Shown here in pieces: positions 1 to 11,939 of a stretch of 64,000 nucleotides of DNA (positions within the stretch are counted from its first letter, which is position 1; every line of letters starts with the position of its first letter). The translations under genes were made by a program, and so were the position numbers. Source of the stretch: Polytrichum commune (lineage: Eukaryota; Streptophyta; Polytrichopsida; Polytrichales; Polytrichaceae); contig OX485808.1 in assembly GCA_950295325.1 (NCBI GenBank), positions 8,312,501 to 8,376,500 of the forward strand, given 5' to 3'. Below the pieces are notes generated by a model. The model ran no database searches, was not told where the DNA came from, and saw nothing but the letters and a program-made list of their open reading frames with translations.

Positions 1-900
1 TTATGTTGTATGATGGCTCTTGGGGTGACTTCCCATTGTTATGGGATAACTCCGCCTGTTAACTTTCTTCAAGGACTCAATTTACTGCCCCCTAATACTT
101 GATGCTTCGTCTTCCTTAGGATATCGTCTGGCTCTTGGCTTATGGTCCTCCTCGAAACCATGAGCATGAGACCAATTCACATGATAATAATCCTTACTGA
201 GATCATTCCATACTCTTTAAATTGCTTCTTACACTTTCTAATTCGGAAGAGTCTTACTTTCTGGATTTTCTCTCATAGACAATCATCTTGACCAAAAGTA
301 ACTATAACAATGTTTTTCCTCTCATCGAGGGCTACATTTTACAGATACATTCACACTTATGGATGTGACACTTTGTTATTGTGATTGAATTGTGTAAATT
401 GAACACAACATAGTTTTACCCTTGAGGGTTTCCAATGAACGATGATATGATTTGAGTTTCATGTCTACGGTCTCCGATTATATTTCCTAATCACTAGAAG
501 ATGAAGAATATGGCCTCTTCACAAGACACAACTCAACACTTGCAATTAACCATATCAAGACTATCGTCTCCACCTTTCCCATACTATTTAACAGAGATAC
601 CCAAAAACTTGGCAACTTGTAGTTAGCTTTTTGGATTAGAAACAAACCCAGGGAACAATTCAGGGAAGACTTAAAAGGTGATTATTATATCATCTAGGTG
701 TCTTAGACAAGGTTTTGTTAGGGAAAACACAAGGGTACAACACTTCATTTCAACTTTGGTATGACAATTAATTTACGGGCAAGGGATAAAAACATCTAAA
801 AGATCACTCCATTCCAGTACATGCAAAAGTGACAGTCTCTCACCTCACTTTAAATTCCCTGGCAATTGTCTGGCAGTGGATTCTTTTTATTAGGACCGAG
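1..900. other. Non-coding AT-rich sequence
   Basis: No coding region is supported. Reading frames are short and look like chance. The sequence is unique-looking AT-rich DNA with a single near-copy of the palindromic motif found downstream (around 556). Confidence 0.5.
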
Positions 901-2330
901 TGCGGTGCGCAAGCATAGGCACAGCCATCGACTATAGTCTTTACAAGAGTAACATCATCGAGTCTTATTTATCAAAGCCAAGGGCACTTTGATCTTTGCT
1001 ATAGTCTTTAGTTCCACATTAGCATAATTCACATCTGGTTATGGTCTTTAATGGATTCTTAACTCATTATGAATCACAAATACAACAAGGCCATAGACTG
1101 GAATTACATAAATTCAATTATTACCAAGTTATGGTTCCAAAAAGGTTAGAGTTACCATCCTCTAGAATGGTAAACGTTCAGCCAGCGACTGTTTTGTCCT
1201 TTCGGCTTCCCTCCAGAGCAGCTGTTCAAGGCTATAGTCTTTTCACTAGGACCATTCATCTCCCAGCATGACTATTGCCTTCCTAAGATATTGAGTTCCA
1301 TTATGATTAAGATCACAAACACCAGCTTCAGTGCTTGGCAGATTCGTGGAATTCATTCCAGTCTCATGTTAGTCCTTGTCCTCCATTCCTCTTTTGATCT
1401 CACATTCTTACTTCAGCATCATTAAGCTCTCAGATTTACATTCAATTACACGCTGGCAATCATCTCTCAGAGTTCCTCTTGCTTGCCAAGACTATAGCCT
1501 TGCCTTAATGGGGATTTCTCCTATCTCCCAGGGAAATTCCCTACTCAGTCACAAAGACTATAGTCTTCACTCAAGATGATTGAGTATGAATTCTCATCAT
1601 CTCTTCCCACAGGAGGTTAATTATCCAAGCCATGGCCTAGAACTATTATTAGGGATGATATCAACAATTAAATACAGACAATTGCCTGGCCGTGTTCAAT
1701 TCCTTCAAATCATTGTGTAATGATAAACTAGGAATATAGCCTGATCATGTAATTGATTCACCTCATCATATTATTTCAATGAATCTTACAATCAATTACA
1801 CATAATGCCCATGGCCATAGACTATAGTTATTGTAGCACAGTTAACGTATTTTCTACTTCAGTAATCCCTTCACTTGCAATCCCATCAAAGTGTATTGAC
1901 ACACAATCTCAGACTATAGTCCTGACACTCACTTAGAATTAGTCTTCCATCCCAATATCAAGACTATTGCCCAAGCTTGCAAATAATATTCAATAGACAC
2001 AACAAAAAGGGACAAGGTAAATCCTTCAACTCTCACAATCCAGGACTCACTCCTGGAAAGGTATTAAATTAGTATTGATAAACAATAACATCAGAAAGAC
2101 AATTGTCATGCACATCAAAAGTGCATTCAATTACAGACTTTAACTCGCACAAAAGTTCTGAATGACTATGGAGTTCAATCTCTCTCCCAGAGATAACTAA
2201 CTTCTATCTTTCCTCCTCCTCCCTTTATACTTTGTGAGGAGTCCTCCCCGCCTTCCATCCTTTCATATCAGACTATAGCCTTGAAAGTTGTGCTTTTCGG
2301 AATCTGAAGACTATAGCCTATTTACATTGA
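900..2330. repeat. Cluster of a 10-bp palindromic motif, GACTATAGTC and variants
   Basis: The perfect palindrome GACTATAGTC occurs at 930-939, 1556-1565 and 1912-1921. One-base variants lie at 998-1006 (partial), 1230, 1490-1499, 1820-1829, 2271-2280 and 2309-2318. Looser versions lie near 556, 1962, 2965 and 6288. The motif is often followed by CTT or TT. Spacing is irregular, so this is not a tandem satellite. The sequence between copies shows no obvious homology. No gene is present. Function unknown. Confidence 0.6.
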
Positions 2331-3360
2331 CAATGTTTTAGGATTCTGATACAGAATTTAACCCTTTTTACACTAAAATCTCATTTGCAAAAAAGGTAAA
2401 CTAAAATTTGCTATCACACAACTCCAAAACTTAAAGCTTCACACCATCAAGTTCATACAAACAATGGTCAAGGGCAAGGTATTATGAATAGCGACATAGA
2501 AAGATAACCGTCCTTTCACAAGACAACCCCAAGTTCAGTGTGATGGGGAAGAAGATTATATTACGAAGATCACAAATAACACTTTGGATCGTGCAAAGGC
2601 TTTGTACTCTTGCAAAACCAGAGACAATGGTCATGTTCAATTACAATTCCCTCCATATAACGTGCAAGTACTAAAGGGCTTCAAATTCCTCAAACAATAG
2701 ACTTTTACATAAAGTATATCACCAAAACAACATCCGCTCTTTTCACGAGAGCACAGTTAACTCATTTTCTCTGTGAGACAAAAGTCATGCTCCATTTATA
2801 CATAAAATAATCACTTTAACAAATTCAGGGCTTCTCACCCTCGGTCACCACACTCACACTATTGTGCAATTTGACAATGGTAAAAAAAAGAAAAGATCCA
2901 CACTCTTCTCAAGAAGGAGTTGATAATTGTTTTGCCTCTATCTTGAGTTTTCTCCGACTGAAATCGACTATTGCCTACCAAAGTTTAAAGTAGGGAGAGA
3001 AGCAAGAGTCTCGGCTATCAAAAAGGTGTGCATGTCCATAGCCAACCTCAACAGTTGCTTATAATACCCACATGTCTATTGTAGCTTCGTGAGGCCTCTT
3101 TTGATCTTGGCCACTAGTCATAACCTTTTCTTTTAGAAACTACTAGCTCTCTTTATACTTAGAAAGTGATAATTTTAGAATGTTAACCCTACATTAGCTT
3201 TCAAATACAAGAAGAATTTAGCTCCCAATTCATCCGAATCCAAAGTTTTAACTATTTTCGGCAAAAATTTGGATGACAATGCCCAAAACTTTCCAAGGAC
3301 ATTGGCTCAATATCCCTCCTATCTTTCAAATGTGAAAACTTGCGCCCAAAATTCATCTCG
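2330..3360. other. No gene seen
   Basis: AT-rich non-coding sequence. I see no supported gene and no inverted-repeat element here. Confidence 0.4.
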
Positions 3361-3573
3361 CCTGCTTAGGACTTTTTTTCTTTTTTTGAGACAGAAGGCC
3401 GACATGCCAACGCCAAAGCACAGGAGGCAGTTTACTACATGGCAAGATTTCCGTCAAGTAGAGAGGAGATTTCACAGCCGAGATTCAAACCGCCAACCTC
3501 TTCCTTGAGATTTGGGTATCTCTCCACCATCATCCGTAGTTTAAGGTCATCTTGGACCACCTGCTTAGGACTT
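3361..3573 (-). mobile_element. tRNA-derived SINE with 14-bp target site duplication
   Basis: The 14-bp direct repeat CCTGCTTAGGACTT (3361-3374 and 3560-3573) flanks a body of about 185 bp (3375-3559). On the minus strand the body begins GTGGTCCAAGATGACC, carries an A-box-like stretch GGTGGAGAGATACCC and a B-box-like GGTTTGAATCTCGG, and ends in an A-rich tail, which is the T-run at 3370-3388 on the plus strand. Internal pol III boxes, an A-rich tail and a long target duplication are the hallmarks of a SINE moved by LINE machinery. A relative lies at 47077-47301. Confidence 0.8.
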
Positions 3574-3605
3574 CTCACTGCACAAATTTGGAGTATCTGA
3601 TGCTA

Positions 3606-3804
3606 TTGATGGAGTTTTTATAGTATTTAGTGTCGCTCACTACCGGAGTTATTGAGACTATAATATTTTACCAAGCAATTGTTATTATGCTATAATGTCC
3701 AAACAACCTATTCAAAATTTGTTACTAAAATTTGAACTCTCGAGGAAGAAGTTATTGCATTGCATAATTTCAAATAGTAAGGACACTAAATACCGTAAAC
3801 AATG
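3606..3804. mobile_element. TA-flanked MITE (ATTTAGTGT family), copy 1
   Basis: The ends are inverted copies of a motif containing GGTATTTAGTGTC (left around 3615-3635, right around 3780-3804). The right end is followed by TA at 3805-3806. The left boundary is blurred. It shares ends and the internal TATAATGTC-like segment with the elements at 4678-4898 and 38116-38334. Confidence 0.5.
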
Positions 3805-3879
3805 TAATTGACTATGTAAACTAAAATATGAGTTATGGTATACGTAGTTGATTGTGATCTCATCCTAGGTAACATTCAT

Positions 3880-4170
3880 GGGCGTCTACCCTAGTGAGAA
3901 GGAGTTAGCACATACGAGTGTATCTCCCACTAACTGACATTTAAGTATGTTTGAACAAACCACTTGTCTAAGAATAATAAGGGATGTGCACTTGTGGGGA
4001 CAAAATAATAGAATGACAACAACAAACACAACAACATAACAATCACAACTTCGAATGTTTGTATTCCAAGTTCGCCAACCACCATATTTGTGCAGTTTTG
4101 TGATGTAGTGTATGTCATATTGGTGGTTGGAATTGTCCAATTTCATGCATAAATCCAAGTATACTTAAAT
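3880..4170. repeat. Dispersed repeat, pair with 44630-44910
   Basis: About 280 bp align with 44630-44910 in the same orientation. Shared landmarks are AAGGGATGTGCA, TGTGGGGACAAAA, ACAACTTCGAATGTTTGT and CATATTGGTGGTTGGAATTG. No open frame is shared, so it is probably a non-coding transposable-element fragment. The family is not identified. Confidence 0.65.
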
Positions 4171-4677
4171 GCTAGTCCATTCGTCCAACATTAAAGCCAT
4201 GAAATAGTAGACAACCTAGAGAGTTTGTTTGAGGAATTTTCAAAAAGAAGTTTATTTGTCACCTTAAGTGATTCAAAGATTCCAAATTAGTTTGGTAGAA
4301 GTTATTTAAGACAAACCAACCACAAACTTGTGGAGGGTCAAATTTTCATCAGATGGATGAGAGGTATGCTTGTATATGACAATTCCCTCTTGGTGCTTGA
4401 CTCAAAAAGCATGAAGGGTATTTGGTTTCCCATCATCTACCAAAGGAGTAAGGTCATTACATGCCCTTTACATGTTTGTTGTTGATGCATCTTAGTTCAT
4501 GGTTTGTGACTTCAATTTGGGTGTTATTTTGGTTTAAATTAACAATGCATAGGTTCTACATGACAAAAATCAACATTTTCAGCCTCCCCCTTGATAGGTG
4601 CTATGAAACATCATCCACTTGAAGAGACCTCGAGGGTCATTAAAACCAAGAATAGTTGTGGTAGTAATAATGGTGTA

Positions 4678-4898
4678 CATCGTTTATGGTATTTTGTGTC
4701 ACTTACTATTCGCAATTACACCGAGTTATAACATTTTACTTATGATTAAGTTTTATTTAGTGAAGATGTTTATGAACTTCTACAATGTCTAAACAACTCT
4801 AATTGTCCTTTGCTAGTAGAAATTGATATCTAAGCCAACAGTTTATATAACATTGTGTAATTCCAAATAACGAGTGACATTGAATACCATAAATGGTG
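4678..4898. mobile_element. TA-flanked MITE (ATTTAGTGT family), copy 2
   Basis: A 221-bp element with TA on each side (4676-4677 and 4899-4900). The left end reads CATCGTTTATGGTATTTTGT. The reverse complement of the right end reads CACCATTTATGGTATTCAAT. The inner parts of both arms continue as GTCACTTACTATTCG-type sequence, so the terminal inverted repeats are about 45 bp. No coding capacity. TA duplication suggests mobilisation by a Tc1/mariner or pogo-type transposase. Confidence 0.65.
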
Positions 4899-4899
4899 T

Positions 4900-7800
4900 A
4901 GTGGTAGTGGTTTACTTTTTTCAAATATATTTCCATGGAAATGGGATAATAAATGCTAACCACAACTGCACCACCCCTTACCCCATCAACCCCCCTACTT
5001 TGCATGGTTAACAGTTGTACTTTAGGTTTTTCCTATCACTTGACTCAAATCAAGAAAACAAACCAAGGTATTAAGTCTCATGGAAGATTAGTATAGTATC
5101 TACAAGGATTGATTGTCACATTGGAATATGAGAGCTATAACAATCTACAGCTCGCCACTCTTGATTCCCTTTTAACAAAGTTAAGTATGCACTCCTTTCT
5201 ATTGGGAAGGTTCATTTTTGCTTCTTATAGTCGTGCGTGATTCCATCCTATGTGTGGACTCCTACAATTTCTAGTTGCGTGCTTCTACATTGGTCGTGAA
5301 GCTCAATAGCTTTTGGCAATAATCTTTGCAACTTGGCAATGGTCTTGTTCCTTTTCAATAAGCAATAGTCTAGTCAAGACTTTCATCATGAGTTTTTCCA
5401 TAGTCCATTCCTTTTTTGATTCATGTTGAATTGCAATCCAATATAACATTCATTTATAGTCGAGTCTTCCATGAAAATACCAAGGCTAGCACATGCAAGG
5501 TGAAAAAATTGCCACAATAGTTTCATGCATGTATATCAACAAGGTAATAATCAATAAAAATGATATGTATATGCTATAGATAGGCTATCCCATTAGCTGT
5601 AAATACAATCATATTGTACATATTACATAACAGTAAGTAATCATGATTTCAACAACCTAGTGGCCTAACAACTTGCATTGACTCTCTTTGTTGTGCTCTT
5701 GTGCTTATAGCCTAACACTCACATCTTCATTCTTCATTCACGTTCTCATTTAGAATGTTCTTCTATCTCTCTCTCAACTATTCATTCACCAAGTCTCTCG
5801 GCATTAGGTCATTTCTTTCCCCTGTATTGTTTTCTTAGCCTTTTCATACTCCCTCTTCGTCCATCACGGCTATATGTGTTCGTAGTATGTGGGGATCTCC
5901 CTAACAACTTTCTCCGCAATCACATTGCTCATATGCTCTATCTTTCTCTCAATCTTAAGGCTCTCATACCTCAGTGTTTCCCTCTTCATTCACTCTATAC
6001 TTTGCCACACTTACTGCATCTCAACAATTTCATCCTCTTTCTAATCTAACATGCACTGCAATACACTTACACAAACTTGCACAGTGATATCAACGAACTT
6101 CCGCAATTTTAAGATACTATATTAAGAACAATACATGTTTTTTTTCCCTATCACATGAGATCAAAATGAGATGGCAATACTCTAAGTGACAATCCTTTCA
6201 CATGCATTGTTCGATCTTCTATGACACACTCACTCACTCCTCCGGTCACCCAATCACTGGAGATGGAGTGGCTAAATTCCCATCTTATGGCTATAGCCTT
6301 TACAATGCTTCGGCAACTCTATCCTATCACTGCTAAAAAATACAATGCCTTTAATGCCAAACTCTTTGAACTCTCCAAGCTGCCTCTTGCCTAGCCTTCT
6401 TGTAGCCTTGTTGGTGGTAGCATCCCCGAGTAGTTATAACAGTTTTCACCCGCCTAATGCCTCTTATTCTCATTTAATAGATCTTTTCATATTCTATCAA
6501 TGTTCTTTTAGTGATTCGTGAGCCTTATAGAGGAAAGAAAAGACTATGGCTGAAATTTTTGGATTAAAATGGCCCTTGGGTAGATTGTGTTGTATTCACG
6601 TGGAAATACTTGAGAACTTCAAGGCCAAGGTCCATGGTAAAAGTTGAGGAATAGATTACGACTTAGAAAAAAAATGACCCCAATATCATCGCAACCAAAA
6701 GCATTTGTGCAAGACAAATGGGAATTAAAAAACCTATCGTTGTGGTTGATTGTGGTGATTGACCAAATTTGTAGTGTAAACCACACTAAATTGTGCAATT
6801 AGGTTGCCTTTGTGAATAGGTTGCCTCTTTACCCATGCGATTGCATTGGGTCAAATTCTTATAGCCTTTTTTATTCACCATGTAGCTTGTTTACTATGAT
6901 AATAAATATTCAAATTAGTGTGGAATGTCGATAAGTTAGCGTGGGCCAACTGTATTGCACAAATCAATGTACTTTACCTTGTAGTCATTGTGAAACCTCA
7001 ATGGAAACCCAAATTACTCCAACACCACCAAAAATCACATTTGATGCTATCAACCATGTTTTTTTCTTTTTCTTTTGAATTGCTTTATTTTGAAGCTAAT
7101 GAGTAGATCTCTTTCCTCATAGAGAATAAATTAAATCACCTTCACCTCAAGGATTTTTGCAACCATGAATGTCAATCGTACTTGAGAGTGTCCTTGCTAC
7201 CCCTCCATTGGAGAGAGGTTCCCTTCCTTATTTCATTATGTAGTACTAGGAAGTCTCGAGTCTTTCTTCCAATTGGACCATGAAATTGATATTAGCATAT
7301 GTCTTAGTGGGGCCACTGCATTTCATTACTATGAGAATTTGCTTTCTTTACACCATCTTGCTACTCTAAATATTGTATTTAGCGTCATATGATATTTTAA
7401 GTCGTTGTGATAACTTTTTATTATGAATAAGTTCACAAGTATTATCATCCCAACTTACTTTCAGTTCATTCAAATGCCAATTAGTGAAACAAGTGGCTAG
7501 TTGCAAGAGTGCTTTGCCCTATTAGTATCTTGCATAGGAACGGGAATGTGTTGTGCTTGCTTAAAACCACAAGTTATGTAACAATTGCATGCAATTGTGA
7601 GTTCCCATGTACTGTGTATGTGTAAAGTTCAAGGTGATAAGATAAGTTTTACTTTCACTCTGAGTAAGAGTATGACTTTTACCTGAGTGAACTATACTTA
7701 ACACTTTAAGGACAAAGGCCAAACTTTTGGCTCATTTAAGATACTATCACTATGTCCCACCCTACACAAGATAGTAAAAAAAGTTTGGTATATTCTACAT

Positions 7801-8090
7801 CCTACCATTTCTACAATGAAATATTGCCATAAATGACTAAATTTGAATGAAACATTGCTAATTAAGTGACAGTAATTGCAACATTGTAAATCTATAATGT
7901 CCCCCCCCCCCATTTTACAAGGTATGATAAACAATGTTAGGTACATTTAATGTCACTTACACTACATGGGCAATTGACAATTAGTATTGAGCAAGACAAA
8001 TAGACACTAGATACAACAATTAGTGTAGTCCTATGAAGCATTTGACATCTTGGACTTTAAAGTCAATTTCGTTTCATTTCATTGTGATAT
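4900..8090. other. Long non-coding stretch
   Basis: No gene is supported. It holds AT-rich sequence, an isolated variant of the GACTATAGTC motif (around 6288) and a fragment resembling an end of the ATTTAGTGT MITE family around 7370-7400. A C-run lies at 7901-7911. Confidence 0.4.
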
Positions 8091-8092
8091 TA

Positions 8093-8140
8093 AGGGAGGG
8101 GGTGCTAAAACCAACCCCCACCCAAAACGAACACCTTGAA
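8093..8140. repeat. Fragment of the GGGTGCTAAAA element
   Basis: The segment GGGGGTGCTAAAACCAAC followed by CCCACCCAAAA matches the left ends of the elements at 9431 and 43543. The match stops after about 45 bp, so this is an end fragment. Confidence 0.5.
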
Positions 8141-8592
8141 CTCTTGCACAATAAGCACATATTGATGATGAGAATGTTCACCATGTGAACATTATGTCCC
8201 CCTGACAATTTTAGGTCGTATACTAATGAAACTTTGAACCCTTATAGCCTTTGCATACGAAATCCAAAGAAACGTACTATGATGCGTTGGAATCCCCTTT
8301 CGATCGCTAGCAAAGGACACTTCAAATTTATTTAATTTTCGATCTATGTGTGCTCAAAAGTGGCGGTTTTATATTCACTACCTTACAGGATTCTAATGAG
8401 ATTATGGAGTTGACTTTGTGTTGTGTAAGTTTGAGGTTATTTAGGGGTAATTTGGCACAAAAAGTGGCAAATCTGACAGTGAGTGAGGAGTTATTAAGTC
8501 AACCGGACTCCTCCATATAAACATGCAGCTTTTAAGGGTCCTAAAAACCAAAGTAGTGTCTAATAAGGTAGGATGATAAATAGTGTTAAGTA

Positions 8593-9409
8593 CAGTCCAC
8601 CCTCTATAAATTTTACACCTATAAGTGTTAACCCTCTCTAAATGTTAACTTTCTTCTACTCCCCACATATTGCACACTATAAATGTTAAACGTGTTAATT
8701 GTTAACAAAATGGTACCCACTGTAAATTTGACTCTATAAATGTTAATGAATGAAATACAACCATAATGTGGATGATAAAAACTACACATCCAGTTACATT
8801 CCTCTTAGTTATGAAAGACTAAGTTTGGCTACTAATAGTTCTAGTGATGGAAGTTCAAGAATGGAGGCACAAGAGTATGTGCAATACGAATTAGACTTTG
8901 ATTTGAATAATCCATATGAGGTCACCGAAGAGGATGTATGGGATGTTTTAGGCTCTATTGGTGGGACTTCTAATATCTCAGATGATGATTATCAGGGAGA
9001 GGAGTGTGAGGTGGAACCCATTCCATCTTATAGTGACTTGCAATCTAGTTTTGGTACCATTAGAAGGTACATGGAATCACGTTCTTGTGATGTGTCCAAG
9101 TATGTGGGTTTGTTGGTGCAGATTGAGAAATATTTGCAAGTTGTGCATGCAAATGAATCTCACCAAAGAACCATTGATTCATACTTCACCCGTGATTTGT
9201 AAACTTGATATTGAATAAAGTTTTGATTGGGTTTGCAATTTTATGAATGGTATTCTCTCACAAGGACTCTTCACAATTGCTTATATTTATAAATGCTAAG
9301 ATTTGTATATTGCTCAAAATAATAATTTTATAATTGTTAATTGTTAACACCTCTATAAATGTTAACTATGATCCACTCCCGAGGGTTAACATTTATAGAG
9401 GGTAGACTG
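8593..9409 (+). mobile_element. pogo/Tigger-like DNA transposon derivative, 817 bp, both ends present
   Basis: The left end CAGTCCACCCTCTATAAA (8593) and the inverted right end CAGTCTACCCTCTATAAA (ending 9409) are flanked by TA at 8591-8592 and 9410-9411. CAGT ends with TA duplication are typical of pogo/Tigger elements of the Tc1/mariner superfamily. The terminal regions carry many extra copies of a TATAAATGTTAAC motif, suggesting subterminal transposase sites. The only coding part left is the transposase C-terminus (8750-9202), so most of the DDE domain has been deleted and the element cannot move by itself. A partial relative ends at 23936. Confidence 0.8.
8750..9202 (+). pseudogene. pogo/Tigger transposase C-terminal remnant
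   Basis: An open frame of 150 codons inside the 8593-9409 element. It has an acidic stretch (about residues 45-95, rich in D and E) followed by a region that starts near FGTIRRYMES and ends with QRTIDSYFTRDL. Ends of the type IDSFF are characteristic of CENP-B/jerky/Tigger-type transposases, where they follow the DDE domain and an acidic hinge. The DNA-binding domains and the DDE core are missing. The same C-terminus is encoded at about 23671-23745 with the related ending QRTIDSYFAS, which supports past protein-level constraint. Whether the remaining ORF is expressed is unknown. Confidence 0.65.
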
Positions 9410-9430
9410 TACATGTTTGGAGGTGGTGTC

Positions 9431-10490
9431 TAAGGTAGAGGGTCCTAAAACCAACACCCCACCCAAAAGCAACACCTATAAACACCTCCCAATCACCAAC
9501 ACTCTAGAGTAGAGGCACCCGTAACCAATCTCTAAAGAGATTTTGCGCTATATCTAGAAAAGTACAAGGTGGTGCAATTTTTTTCCGTGTAGGAAGATAG
9601 AAATTGAGAGGATTGCAAATAATTTTATTAATTTCATTCCTTAAATTGAAATTACTATAGATTTTCGAAGTCAAAAGTTGGCCCGAACATACTACCAATG
9701 TCTAGAGTGCGCCATAACCACTCATTCCACCTCACTTTAGCACTCAAAACTAGGACATGTGTCATGGCACTATTTGTTCCAGCCTGATTGGAATTCCGAA
9801 CCTATAGATTGTTGATGGGGTCCTAATCGGGAATAGGTGTCTCTACTATACTACCTTGAACTGTTCCCCATGGAAAAAGGAGTGTTTGGGCCCACGGAGT
9901 GACGGGTTTAGGGGCCATTAATGGCACCATTGCAAACCGGCCTCCGCTACCTCCATATAGGGTAGGTAACGAGTTCCACTTTATCTCGGCTCAGTTCAAG
10001 GTGGATTTAGGATGGCTTGTCAATGCATGCTCTAACCATGTTATTGACGGGGAGGATTGGTTCAAGCTCACAAAGCCAAGGGGGTCAGTTACGGGTACCA
10101 AGAGGGTCGGTTATGGGCACAAAGGGGTTTGAATGTGGGCACAGAGGGGGTTGGTTATGGGCAGCAAGGGGTCAGTGCATGGGATGCAAAGGGTTTGGTA
10201 CATGAGATGCAAGGGGATGGTTCTACAACTGCACTGGGTGGGATCATGGGATCTAGCTTGGGTCCAATACCCAACTATGTTATTTTGGTTCTAGGCAATG
10301 AAGGTGGGGGTCCTCATCATATGCAAAGATCATCATACATGAGGCCTAGGGATTAGTTTAGGAAGCTAGTGGTTTTGGCTTTGAATATCCATCAAATATT
10401 CAATTGAGGCTAATTTTTTCTTTATACCTATGTTTAGCCCAAAGGCTAATATGATTTTTTAGAGTATATCAACCACATAGCCATATTTTA
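9431..10490. mobile_element. GGGTGCTAAAA inverted-repeat element, copy A, split by a MITE
   Basis: It starts TAAGGTAGAGGGTCCTAAAA and aligns with the more complete copy at 43543-44306. Between 9507 and 9848 it is interrupted by a TA-flanked MITE. The interior (about 10078-10215) is a degenerate minisatellite of GGGGGTCGGTTATGGGCA-type units, also seen in the other copy around 43850-43950. The right end is lost or diverged after about 10490. Reading frames through the minisatellite are not considered coding. Confidence 0.6.
9507..9848. mobile_element. TA-flanked MITE (GAGTAGAGGCACC family), nested
   Basis: The left end is GAGTAGAGGCACC. The reverse complement of the right end is TAGTAGAGACACC. 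TA lies at 9505-9506 and 9849-9850. The uninterrupted host sequence at 43605-43625 reads AACACTCTACTACCTTGAAC, so the insertion went into TA. The element is 342 bp, non-coding and related in inverse orientation to 11550-11937. Confidence 0.8.
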
Positions 10491-11549
10491 AATTATGCGT
10501 AGCTATTCTTGATATTGTCATCCATTTTTAACCAACGAAGGTCAAATATGTTGTATAGACATTGTAGAATATAAACGTTTTGATTTGGCGGAAAAAAAAA
10601 ATTCTAAGTAAATAGTTATAGCACGGCGTAACTTTGAGTTAGATTTCTTAAGCATCTAAGTGTTGCGGTGACTCGGCTACTTATTTGGGGTGCATATTTC
10701 TTACTCGCCACATACAACTCAAATGTTAGTTCAAGTAAACTGCAAGTTGCACTTCCCCTCTCCACTCCGGCAACTCACATGGCTCAATTGTTAACACAAT
10801 TGAGAGGGCCTATGTGACCATTGGGATGAAAAGAAAATATTTACTTTAACCTCTCAAAGATTTTGCATCTCATCACCATTATCATGAAACTCGAAATAAC
10901 GATCTTCACAATGTACAATTCTATTTGGAAAAGACATTTTCCCATCCTATCCAACAACCAAAAATGTCTAGAAGCGTTAGGAACAGGACCACACGGGGTC
11001 TCCCAATGGCACTTCCAATTAGGTGGCTTAGGTGTTTAACCCTCACATTATATGCACCAAAGGAGGTAGTAGAGAGTAAGAGAGGCGGTGTAAACCTGGA
11101 TTTAGATCATTGCGGAATGCCCCGCCACCGGAAGAACGCCTACCACACAAGGCAAAAGTCCCTTCGTACATTTCTTTCTGCATGAAAAATCATAAGTTCT
11201 CTACTCATGTTGCGCATTGTGAAAGTTTCAAGGATAGCCTCGTACTCCTGTCCTTGGGCAACAACACAATGTCCTCAAAATTCCACAATGCACTTCCCTC
11301 ATGACATTCCCCTATATATGCTTCAACATCGGTCACATTGCAACCTACACATGGTGGTCTCATAGTCACGGGCACAACCCTCCCCTGCTCAACGCTCAAC
11401 TAGAAAAAATACATTCAATCAACTGGGTCCATCCATGGTAATTGCTCCGGTACTCACGACCGCTAGATTTAAATCAGACGGATGGCTCCGACGGTCTTAC
11501 ACAATAAATCATGTTGATATCATGATTACGTCACGTAAGGTAACTGCTA
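10491..11549. other. No gene seen
   Basis: Non-coding sequence of mixed composition. Short reading frames (for example 10925-11185) have no recognisable domain, and I do not support them as genes. Confidence 0.4.
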
Positions 11550-11937
11550 CAGTAGAGGCGCCTATCCTCGATGAGGTTCCCATCAATAATCTGTAGAGTA
11601 CCTCAATTTTGATTAGGTTGGGACTCAAATTTCGATCAAGCCATAACCAATAATGCCATGGCACATGTCCCCCGGTTTAAAGCGCTAAAGTGAAAAGAAA
11701 CGAGCAGTTTAAATGAGCAGTTATGATAGACTCTAAACATTGGTAATACATTCAGACCGACTTTTGGCTTCAGAAGTTCACAGTAATTTCAATTTAAGGA
11801 ATGAAATTACCGAAAAATTTGCAGTCCTCCCGATTCCTATGTTCCTATATGAGAATTATTTTTTTGCACCGCCTTATACTTCCTTCTCCGGATGCGGCGC
11901 ATAGTGTGTTAAGTGATCGGTTATGGTGCCTCTACTC
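11550..11937. mobile_element. TA-flanked MITE (GAGTAGAGGCACC family), copy 2
   Basis: The left end is CAGTAGAGGCGCC. The reverse complement of the right end is GAGTAGAGGCACC. TA lies at 11548-11549 and 11938-11939. The 388-bp element aligns in reverse orientation with the nested element at 9507-9848, for example around the shared TTTCATTCCTTAAATTGAAA segment. Non-coding. Confidence 0.75.
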
Positions 11938-11939
11938 TA

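Noticed and set aside
1-2800. LTR retrotransposon
   Set aside because: No reverse transcriptase, integrase or paired long terminal repeats were seen here or elsewhere in the window.
10017-10356. Overlapping glycine-rich frames
   Set aside because: Three frames are open because the sequence is a G-rich minisatellite inside a transposable element.
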